Position numbers and translations under genes: made by a program. DNA of 62,763 bases from positions 1 to 62,763 of the forward strand of contig JAWXUD010000006.1 of assembly GCA_044432945.1 (NCBI GenBank), written 5' to 3'. Below are positions 50,798 to 60,400 of this stretch, piece by piece. This stretch comes from JAWXUD01 sp044432945 (GTDB lineage Bacteria; Cyanobacteriota; Vampirovibrionia; Gastranaerophilales; Gastranaerophilaceae). Each line of letters begins with the position of its first letter. Within the stretch, counting starts at the first letter, position 1. The notes below the pieces were generated by a model. That model searched no databases and was not told the origin of the DNA. It saw only the letters and a program-made list of their open reading frames with translations.

Positions 50798-50815
50798 GTG
50801 CAACAGTGTGCAAAA
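50798..50815 (-). repeat. Candidate transposase-binding site, inverted copy
   Basis: On the minus strand TTTTGCACACTGTTGCAC, the inverted partner of 50698-50715, with 82 bp between them. The interval holds no gene. Confidence 0.6.
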
Positions 50816-50946
50816 TTTATTTATCTCACAAATTGATATGTGTCGAAATATCTCTGAGATTGCGATAAATCTTCGTTTGGGACTTGACTTTCTGAGTAAC
50901 ATGAGTGATTAATGTGTTGCACAGTAATAGCAAGGATTTACAGGGC

Positions 50947-52665
50947 ATGAGCACTCAAATCGATATAGTAAAATATACCCCAGAGCATTGTAAGAAAATT
51001 GCTCTTGCAAGATTAGATTTGATTAACAAATGGCTTGAGTTTCGCAAGAAATCTAATAATAAACTTCAAGCCGACTATGATTTTGTACAAATGCATAATT
51101 CTTCAAATGAGTATTTATTTTCGATTTTAGGAAAAATTTCTCGTGGTTCACTTCATCGCTGGAACGCCCAACTTAATGGAGCTTCTGACTATGAAAAACT
51201 TCTACCTCAATACAAATATTCAGGTGTAAATGATTATAGGACTATTTTAAACGATAGCGAAATTAAAATATTTATGAATTTACTTTTGCACCCCAATCGT
51301 ATTTCAATCGGCAAAGCTATTGCACTCACAAAATATAAACTTAAAGAAACTCAAGACTTTATTCCTGCTGATATCACTTTTAGACGTTATGCAAAATGGT
51401 TTAAAGATAACAACTACGACACTTGGATTTTAGCTCGTGATGGTGAAAAAGCTCTAGCTGATAAAGTCGAGCCATATATCAAACGTGATGCCTCACTTTT
51501 AAAAGTTGGTGATGTATTAGTCGCTGATGGGCATAAGCTAGCCTTTCAAGTAATAAACCCATTTACAGGCAAGCCAACAAGAGCAACGCTAGTAGGATTT
51601 CTTGATTGGAAATCAACTGCACTTGTTGGATATGAAATTATGCTTGAAGAAAACACTCAATGCATAGCAAGTGCGTTGAGAAACGCAATTATAAATCTTG
51701 ATATGATACCAAAAGTTGTTTATCAAGATAATGGTAGGGCTTTTAGAGCGAAGTATTTTACAGATGATAAAGGATTTAATGAATTAGGCTTTAACGGATT
51801 GTATGCAAAACTTGGTATTCATACAGTTTTTGCTAAACCATACAATGCTCGTGCGAAAGTTATTGAGAGATTTTTTAAAGAATTTCAAGAAGGTTTTGAA
51901 AAATTATTGCCAAGTTATATGGGTTCTTCAATTGTCAATAAACCTGCATATTTGATGAGAAACGAAAAATTGCACAGAGAAATTCATAATGAATATATTC
52001 CAACAATTGAAGAAACTATCAAAATGATTGATATGTGGCTAAATTTTAAAAACTCACAGCCTTGTCCAAATGTTCCCGACAAATCAATTCAAGAGGTGCT
52101 AGATGAGCGTTTGATGCAAAATATTGACAGCAATCAACTTGACGACTTGATGTTAGCAACCGAAGTCAAAACAATTCAGAGAAATGGAATTAGGTTTTTG
52201 AATTGCGATTACTTTGACGAGAGATTATATGGATTTAAAAGCAAAGTGCTGATTAAATATAACCTATCTGATTTAACCACTATAAAAGTATTTACTCCAA
52301 AAGGTGAATTTCTATGTGTTGCAAATAGAGTTACTGAAACTCACCCAATGGCAAAGATATTAGGTGATGTTAAAGATTTAGAAGACTACAAACAGAAAAT
52401 TGAAAAACAGAAAAAATTAAGACGAAAAACTATTAATTCGGTGAAACAGTTTTTGACACAAGAAGAAGTGCAATTTATTGAAAACCAAATGATTGAACCA
52501 ACAAAAGAAATAGAAACCCAAAAGACAAAATTATTAAATAATAAGCCAATTTTTAAAAATAATTTTGAAAAATATGAGTGGTTAATAAAAAACGAACCAA
52601 GTAATGATTGGATAGAAAAATTTAAACTAACAAAGGAATATAAATTATGTACAGGAAATTTGTGA
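50947..52665 (+). CDS. Mu-type DDE transposase (MuA/rve integrase family)
   Basis: A 572-residue transposase. The catalytic triad is readable: Asp in VLVADGHKLAFQV, Asp in KVVYQDNGRAFRAKYF, and Glu in ARAKVIERFFKEFQEG. FTGKPTRATLVGFLDWKS and LGIHTVFAKPYNARAKVIE are typical of Mu-like transposases, and the beta-barrel Mu C-terminal region follows (FKSKVLIKYNLSDLTTIKVF). The ATG at 50947 is used, with AAGGA 10 nt upstream; the frame also opens at a GTG at 50905. Its 3' end overlaps the ATPase gene by 19 nt. Confidence 0.9.
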   Translation: MSTQIDIVKYTPEHCKKIALARLDLINKWLEFRKKSNNKLQADYDFVQMHNSSNEYLFSILGKISRGSLHRWNAQLNGASDYEKLLPQYKYSGVNDYRTILNDSEIKIFMNLLLHPNRISIGKAIALTKYKLKETQDFIPADITFRRYAKWFKDNNYDTWILARDGEKALADKVEPYIKRDASLLKVGDVLVADGHKLAFQVINPFTGKPTRATLVGFLDWKSTALVGYEIMLEENTQCIASALRNAIINLDMIPKVVYQDNGRAFRAKYFTDDKGFNELGFNGLYAKLGIHTVFAKPYNARAKVIERFFKEFQEGFEKLLPSYMGSSIVNKPAYLMRNEKLHREIHNEYIPTIEETIKMIDMWLNFKNSQPCPNVPDKSIQEVLDERLMQNIDSNQLDDLMLATEVKTIQRNGIRFLNCDYFDERLYGFKSKVLIKYNLSDLTTIKVFTPKGEFLCVANRVTETHPMAKILGDVKDLEDYKQKIEKQKKLRRKTINSVKQFLTQEEVQFIENQMIEPTKEIETQKTKLLNNKPIFKNNFEKYEWLIKNEPSNDWIEKFKLTKEYKLCTGNL

Positions 52666-53327
52666 AAACTAATAATGTTAAAAACTTTATAGGTTTAGTC
52701 GAAAATTTACTCAACAAACCCAATAATATCCCTAAAATGGGATTAGTTTATGGCGAGGCTGGACTTGGCAAAAGTCAAACAGCATTATGGTTATCGGCGA
52801 AATATGATTGTTTGTATTTAAGGGCAACCAATTTAATGACAGGTCGCTGGCTTTTGGAAGAATTAGTTAAGGAAATGGACGAAATCCCTCACTACTTAAC
52901 CTCTGATAATTTTAATTTAATAATTAAAAAACTAAAAGAAAATCCTCAAATAATAATTATTGATGAGATTGATTATCTGTTAAATAATACAAAAACTATT
53001 GAAACCCTGCGAGATATTCATGATGAAACAAATTGTTCGATAATCTTTATGGGAATGAGTTTGGTCAATCGAAAACTTGAAAGACATCGCCATTTATATG
53101 ATAGATTTTCTGAAATTGTTAAATTCAATACTTTTGAAATCTCCGACTTGAAACAAATGTTTGATGAGTTATCCGAAGTAAAAATTACAGCTGAAGCGAT
53201 AGAACATATTCACAAAAAATATAATAGATTTAGGCAAATTGTTCAGTTGATAAATCAACTTGAAATTTTAGCCAAAGAAAACGATTTTAAAGAAATTACA
53301 AAAGAAATAGTGGAGCAAATAATCTAA
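52647..53327 (+). CDS. MuB/TniB-like AAA+ ATPase (transposition target selector)
   Basis: A 226-residue ATPase. Walker A GLVYGEAGLGKSQTALW, Walker B NPQIIIIDEIDYLL, sensor-like CSIIFMGMSLVNRKL and a helical C-terminus. MuB and its relatives bind DNA as ATP filaments and deliver target DNA to the transposase. The overlap with the transposase gene supports that role. It is shorter than MuB (about 310) and close to the minimal ATPase core. Confidence 0.82.
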   Translation: MYRKFVKTNNVKNFIGLVENLLNKPNNIPKMGLVYGEAGLGKSQTALWLSAKYDCLYLRATNLMTGRWLLEELVKEMDEIPHYLTSDNFNLIIKKLKENPQIIIIDEIDYLLNNTKTIETLRDIHDETNCSIIFMGMSLVNRKLERHRHLYDRFSEIVKFNTFEISDLKQMFDELSEVKITAEAIEHIHKKYNRFRQIVQLINQLEILAKENDFKEITKEIVEQII

Positions 53328-53350
53328 CGCTCCAAGGCAGAAAGGATAGT

Positions 53351-53911
53351 ATGAATATAGAAAAATTAGCAAAACACTTAAAAGAGTTCACACAAGATGA
53401 AATTGAAATGATTGCAGAATGCGATTGTGAAATGGCACTTAAACAGCTTTTAAATGCCGATAAAATTGAGTTTAAAAAGGAAAAATACAAATATAGCTCT
53501 AAAGAGCATTTAACATTTAGCATTTATTTGCCAGTTGATAAAGTTAAATTAATTTTAAGCTTTAATGATGCTGTTAATAAATTTTTAGCAAATTATGCAC
53601 AATGTCATTGTAAAAAAAGAACTTATGAAACATATGTGTCATTATTCAAATGCCATATTACACCATTTTTTGAAAATAAAAATATAAACGAGATTACAAA
53701 TGAAAATATTATTTATTTTTATAAAAAACTACAAGCAAGAAATTTAAATGGTAAAAAATTCCGAAATATTATGGCACTACTAAATCAATTAATAAAATAT
53801 TTTCAACGACAAGGTGTGATTAATAAAAAATGTGTATTTCAAGTTAAAAGACTAACGGACAAAAATAAATACGACTTTGATAGATTAATTATAGGTAGCG
53901 AAAGGAATTAA
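53351..53911 (+). CDS. Protein with lone recombinase SAM-like (core-binding) domain
   Basis: 186 residues. The N-terminal 65 have no recognised fold. The rest (FNDAVNKFLANYAQCHCKKR, TYETYVSLFKCHITPFFENK, ITNENIIYFYKKLQARNLNG, LLNQLIKYFQRQGVI) reads like the N-terminal DNA-binding domain of phage tyrosine integrases. The catalytic domain with R-H-R-Y is absent and the frame closes normally. It may be a DNA-binding accessory factor of transposition. It ends 1 nt before the next gene. Confidence 0.6.
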   Translation: MNIEKLAKHLKEFTQDEIEMIAECDCEMALKQLLNADKIEFKKEKYKYSSKEHLTFSIYLPVDKVKLILSFNDAVNKFLANYAQCHCKKRTYETYVSLFKCHITPFFENKNINEITNENIIYFYKKLQARNLNGKKFRNIMALLNQLIKYFQRQGVINKKCVFQVKRLTDKNKYDFDRLIIGSERN

Positions 53912-53912
53912 G

Positions 53913-54356
53913 ATGCATAAACAATTTAATGAAGTTAAAGAACTATATATTGAACAAAATTTATCTGTTAGTGAGATTTCTTTCAAGCTTGGCGTTTCAA
54001 AACGCAATATTTATTATTGGGTAAAAAATTTCAATTGGAATGCCGAAAAAGAAAAGTATCAAAAAGAGTTAGAAATCCAAAAGAAAAAGCTTTCAAAGGA
54101 TATGATAGTTTTAGCCGATAAATTGGCGAATAAAATCTCAAAAGACATTGATGAAGGTCGTCCACTTTCACAAAACGATACTTTTTTGTTTATGAACTTG
54201 TTAAAACTAAGCCCAGAGGCTCGAAAATATGAAAATTTAATCAAAAAAGAAAATGAAGTTACATTTAAGAAAAAAGATAATTTTATTTCTAAGGATTTAA
54301 TGCGACAAATCGAACGTGATTTTTTAGGGATTGAATATGCTGATGATGGGGACTAA
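53913..54356 (+). CDS. HTH protein, terminase-small-subunit/DUF1804-like
   Basis: 147 residues. An N-terminal HTH (KELYIEQNLSVSEISFKLGV, SKRNIYYWVKNFNWNAEKEK) resembles the gpP/terminase-small DNA-binding domain and DUF1804 of Mu-like phages. A coiled-coil middle (KELEIQKKKLSKDMIVLADK) and a tail with DLMRQIERDFLGIEYADDG follow. If it is a packaging protein it hints at a phage origin, but no large terminase follows, so regulation within the element is equally possible. Confidence 0.6.
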   Translation: MHKQFNEVKELYIEQNLSVSEISFKLGVSKRNIYYWVKNFNWNAEKEKYQKELEIQKKKLSKDMIVLADKLANKISKDIDEGRPLSQNDTFLFMNLLKLSPEARKYENLIKKENEVTFKKKDNFISKDLMRQIERDFLGIEYADDGD

Positions 54357-54481
54357 ACGTGAGGATTTAGCTCCTTAACATTCTTTACAATATCCTAAAG
54401 TTTTGATGCAAATCTGCCGATAACTATCATGTGTAATCATGCAAAATGCGTGATAAAGGTTAGAAAATCGTAGATCGGGTT

Positions 54482-57400
54482 TTGACCCAACAACAAAAGC
54501 TCTACGAAAAAACGATAGGAAAGGCAAGTAAATTGGCACTAGATAAGGTTATTGAACAAAAAATTCAAGCATACATCGCCAAAGACGAAAATCTGAAAAA
54601 ACTTCCACAAAGCGAAGTTATTTCAATAATGGTCAAAAATGGCGCGCTAACTTCTGCTGAAGCAAGCCAAGCCTCGCAAGCCTTGTCAAACAAAAAAGCC
54701 GAAAACGTCGGCTTCAACTCCGCTATCGGAAAAACCACAGAAACCTACACAGGTAACGTGTTTGGTTCAAGCACAACCGAAAAACAAGATTACTGGAGCT
54801 TTGGTAAAACTACCGAAACCACAAACAGCCCGCAAACACCGTTCATCACCCCCGAGCAACAAGCAAAAGTCAGTGCCGATAACAACAAACAAATCGCGCA
54901 AAACCTAAAAAATCTTGACGACAGCTGGAGCGACTGGAGCGGAAATGGGCTTAAAAAACAACTTACTAAACTCAACAAAGACAACGTTGTTGAAGTATTG
55001 AGTGAATACGACAAAGTTTCAAAAGATGACAAAAGCCTAACAGACTATATTACGGGCTTATCAAAAATGAATACCAATGACAAAACTAAAAAAGTATTTG
55101 TTAATATGATCTACAACGCTCTTATTCAAAAATGTGAAGAACTAGGCGTAAATGTTACAAATTTCCAACAAGAATACGCTCAGATTATGGCTAAAAAATC
55201 TAGCGTTAAAGCAATGGACGACTATTCAATGAGAGAAGCTCAAATCGATGTGCTTTCAAGCACTGATGCTAAAAGTTTGGATATCTTAATTCGTTCAATA
55301 AAAACAACAATCGAAAACGCACCAAAAGTCGCAACACTCGAAGAAGTAACAAATGCCGAAGTCGATCCAGTAATGAGTGAAATAATGATACAAACTGGCA
55401 AACAAGGAACAATTGACTTGCTACGTGACCGTTCAAGAGTTATGGAAGAAGAGCTTCAAGGGCAACTCGATTATGACGGTTGGGCTGGAAAAACCGCTGA
55501 CGCTGTGTCAATCCTTTGGGGTTCTGAAAACAGAGCAAGCGTTGTGCAAAGTGATTTAGATGAACACAATCAAATGATTGATAGATTGCAAGTGGCACAA
55601 GATTTAGATTTTTCTTCAAAACCAATGGTAGAAAATTTATCACTTCAATACTCTGAAATTCAAGAGTTTATGCAAAACGTTGAACAAAACTCTGAAACGA
55701 TGACAGCTGCGCAAAAACAAGAAGCCGAAATGACTGCTAATAAAATGATTGAGGAGTACAACAAAAGCCTTGAAGCGCTTCAAGAACAAGTAAAATCAGC
55801 GCCAGTTGGCGAAAATTTCGAAAAAGAATTTGAAAAAGAATATGGCATAAAATACGACGCTAATAAAGTTGAGCTATCAATTCAACAAGAAGAAAAACTT
55901 GTAATGGCTCAATCGATTGGTGGCGTTGAATACGCTTTCAACAAAGAATTTGCAGACCTTTTAACAGACAAACCACTTGGCAAAACCGAAGTCCCAATGA
56001 TATATGACAGCTCAAAACCACGTCCACAAGCTGAGATGACGAATCAGAAAACATATTTGTCAGCGGAATTGAAATTAGCAGAATATGTTGGCGGTGGCGA
56101 CACACAAAAAGGAATGAGCGCTATTAACGACGCTTTAAAAAACGCGAAGCTTCCTGATCCAAGTAAAGTTTCCGCAAACGAATACAACGACGCGAAATAC
56201 GAAGTTTTACGCAATATGGCAAAAACCCAATCTAAAACACTTCACAATCTTGTAAGTGAGATGACTGATGGCTTGGGAGTTGAAGGATTCAAGAAAAAAG
56301 CTGACGATCATTATTACGCAGCATTTGGAACAAAAAACGACTTGGCAAGACGAGTTAGCGAGTACAACCATTCTCAACAAGTCGGCGCTGGCGCTGTAAA
56401 AATGGGTGTTAACATCGGCTTGATTATCGCAAGCGGTTTAATTCCAGGTGGTCAAGGTGCTAGTGGTGCACTGCTTACGAACCTTGCGACAGGAGTTGCG
56501 CGCGGGTTTGCGACAGGGTTCACGGCGACCGCGATAACAGAGGGTTCAGATGTTATCACAAGTAAATCAAGAACTTTGAAAGATGAGGCGGGAAACATTT
56601 TGACAGCTTCGCTACATTCAGGTGCTTCGCTTGCAACGTTCGCGTTGACTGGCGGGTTAGCGAATTTAGCTTTAGCGCCAGTTAAAATGACGGCTGAAGG
56701 AACGCTTGTTTCAAGTATCGGGTTAAAAACAACTCAAACAACTGCAAAAATTGCGAGCGAGGTGGCGCCGATTGTGACGGGTGGAGCGATGAAATACGCT
56801 GAAGAAGGCGAGTTTACATTAGCGGGACAAGCGGAATCAATTGCGATGTTAGCAGGATTTAAAGCGATGGGCAAAGTTCAGGCAAAAGTCGTGGACAAAA
56901 TTGCAAAAGCAAATGAGATGAAAACAGAAATTCAGTTGTCTAGAGAAGCGTTAGGTATTGCAGATGATGTAAAATTGACGGCTGAGGTTGTTAAAAAAGC
57001 GTTTAGAGAAACGGTTAAAACTCAACACAGCGACAAAGGCGGAAGCGCTGTTGATATGGGCGTATTTACTGGAGCTAGAGATTTATTGATGAGCGAACCA
57101 GTAATCAACAAATACAACAAATCCTTTCCTGAATTCGGACGCGCAGGGGTAAATGAGGCAGGCGGGGCAAATGGGGTAAATGGCGAAGCCTCAACTGACG
57201 GCAAAGCTTCAAACATGCCAACGACTCCACAATCCCAAACAACAAAAGTAAAACCAACTTCAACAGAAGTAAAAGTCAAAAGAGCTTTGCCTGAACACAA
57301 AGCCGTTGAGGTAAAAAGTGAAGTCGTAACTGATTTAGCTCAAAGTACTCGTACTGGTACTGAAACAAGTACTCATGTAAAAGTTAAGGTTGACGAAACA

Positions 57401-60400
57401 GTCAACGAAGTTCGTGTTCAAGATTACGACGGACAAAGAATGGTTGAACAGCCAATAAGAACTTTTAATCAATATTTAGAAAAAACTGAAAGATATAAAA
57501 ACGTATTAGATAAAGATTACATTACAAATGAAAAAAATCTTTCAAGACGCATGGATAAAATGGGAGAAGTTGAAAAAGCACATAAGGAAATTGAAACTTT
57601 AAATAAAATTAAAACCTCTGAAAACGAAAAAGAGATTAAAAGGTTGCTTGAAGTAACTCGAAATACTAGATTTGGTGAAGAACCTCGATATAGTGTTTAT
57701 GAAATTGAAGAATTAATTGAATTAAGAGCGAATGATTTAGATAATTATACTGCAGTTATGAAGGTAACGAAACAAGATTCTTCAGGTGCAATTATCAATC
57801 GTTTTAACAATGTTAATGATGTTGAAAGTGCAATGCGCGCAAGATCTTTAGATTTAGATGGATTCAATGAGGCAATCCAGTCAACTACAACAGATATAAA
57901 TAATAAAGAAGTATTGAGATTTGAAACAGGAGCTGATATTGAAAGAGCTATGCTCGCGAAATCAAAGGACAAAGATTTCTTTAATGAAATATTAAATCAA
58001 AAAGTTGACTCGTACGGTGGACGACAAGAACATAGATTTAAAACAGCAGAAGAAATTGAAACGATAATGAATTTGCACATCAATCAAGAAAAAAGCCTAG
58101 ATATAGTTTTGAATGCTAAATTTATTGATATAACAGGTAATGAAATATTGCGTTTTAAATCGGTAGAAGATGTTGAAAAAGCTGTTGCTTTAAGAATGAG
58201 CAATGAAAAGTTATTCGATGAAACTCTTAATAAAAAACCGCAAAATATTGGGAAAGAAATAAAATTAGATTCAAATTCATTAAAAGATCTTGAAAGGGAT
58301 ATGGTTAGAATGGGCTATAGGGAGGAGAGTATTAAAAGAAGAATGAAAACAATGTCAGTGGATCAATCTCAAATACCTAAACATATAGAAGTTAATGATA
58401 TTGAGTACCGTATGAAAGCAGCTGAAATAAGAGAATCATTATCTACAATAACAATTAAAGATGAAAATGAAAACATAGTTCCAAGATTTAATGAAGTTGA
58501 TATTGATTATTTAAACTCGCTTAATGATGAACATATAATGAGAATACCTGAGTTAATTGACCTTGAATTTAAAGGCAAACCTATGAATTCAGTAGAAATA
58601 AGCTTTGCAGTAGCAGCTGAAAACATATATTACAAAGATTTTATGAAATTGGTAAAAGATAATGGTCTTAACGAAAAAATGGAATTTAGCGAGGTTAGAC
58701 TTCTTTCTGCATTCGATTATGAAAATGTAAATACATTAGTAAACATTGAAGGACGTGAAAAACAATTTACCATTTCAGAGATCAAGGTTTTATCAGAATT
58801 AGACGATGATGTGTTATCTAGATTGGATTTAAAAGAAATAGAGTTATTTGATTCGGTCACAAAAACACATAACAAACTTATAAAATCAGGAAACGATTTA
58901 CATATTATAAGTGAAGGTCAAATGTATCAAGCTAAATTTGACAATGAAGAATTCAATCTTACCGAAGCCGATTTAATGGCAAAATCGAAACTATTTGAAG
59001 AAAAACTATTAAATAGTAAACATTTAAGTAAAAGAGGTAAAGAAGTACTTCTTATGTGTACAAATAGTGAAAACGCAGAATTGGCTGAGATTTTGGCGAA
59101 TATGAATTTGGGCGATAATTCAATTTATAGAATACTAAGTTCTACTAATGCCGAAAATCAAAAAGCAAAAATTGAGATTTATAACGAAGTTATTGCAGGT
59201 AATGAACCTGAATTTATGAATAGCAAAATTATAGAAGAAAATGGCTACAATGATGCTATTAAGGAACATCGATCACGCTTGAATGCAAATACAAATAGAA
59301 ATACGATTTCTGAAAAAATAATAGAGGAAGTTCTTGTTGAAGTAAATGATGCAAATAAAAATTTGGCAAAAATCTGCCTTGAATTAAAACAAGAATGGCT
59401 TGAAACCTCAAGAGTTTTAACCGAAACACCTGAAAATATTGCAGTAAAAGAAGCTATTTTTAACAAAGCTAAAGAACTTGGTTTGCAAAATGAACAACTA
59501 GGCGTGCTTGTTCGTAATTCAAATGTAGATAATCAAAATATAGCAAATTTATTAATCAACAAAGATTTAAATGAGAATGTAATGTATGATTTGTTAAACA
59601 ATAATGTTGCCGAAAATAGTGAAATTATTGATTTTTGCACAAATAAAATTGGACTAGAGTCTAACGAAATATTATCTACGCTACGTGCTAAAGATGAAGA
59701 TTCAATAGCTAAAATAGATATTGCTAGATTGGCTGAGGAGAAGGGACTATCCAAAGAGCAATTATCTAGCTTATATCGCAATACAACAATTGCGAATAAA
59801 GAATTGGCAAATATTGCAGTTGAAATACGATTAAAAGCAGAAGAAATTGAAAATTTATTAGTGAATTCAAAAACTGAAGATATACCTATAAAAATTGATA
59901 CGTATAATAAATATAAAGATAACATATGGGGTACTACTTTAAGCTCATTGGTCAATGGAACTACTTCACAAAATAGGGCATTGTCTGAAATTTGTGCTGA
60001 ATTAAACTTAGATGCTGTTGATATCAAAGCAATTTTAAGCACAAACAATATAGAGGACATAAACGCTAAAATCAGAGTTTTTGAAGACTTTAGCAACGCA
60101 CAAAACGCAAATAAAAGTTTGGTTGATAAGCAATTCAACGAAGTAATAAATGGTATAACAAAAGCAAAACTTCCAAAAATCCCTATTGGTTCAAATAAAA
60201 TCACAGGGCAAACATATAAGCGTAGTAAACGAACTTTTGGAGCTGGAGACAATCAAGTTGCTATATTGCTAGCAAAAACAAATGCGACTAACTATGAAGT
60301 CGCACAGACTTGTTCAAAAATGAACTTTAAAGATGACATTCTTGGTGGTATTTTAGATAGTATTGACACTGATAATAGTAGTCGAGCTAGAATTTTATTA

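Noticed and set aside
53351..53911. TniQ/TnsD target selector of a CRISPR-associated or Tn7-like transposon
   Set aside because: No TniQ motifs or zinc finger are visible and no CRISPR-Cas genes occur in the window; the sequence fits an integrase DNA-binding domain better.
59533..60252. Minus-strand open frame of 239 codons inside the giant gene
   Set aside because: The plus-strand frame has coherent repeats through this stretch; the antisense product is hydrophobic and low in complexity, as expected for a shadow.
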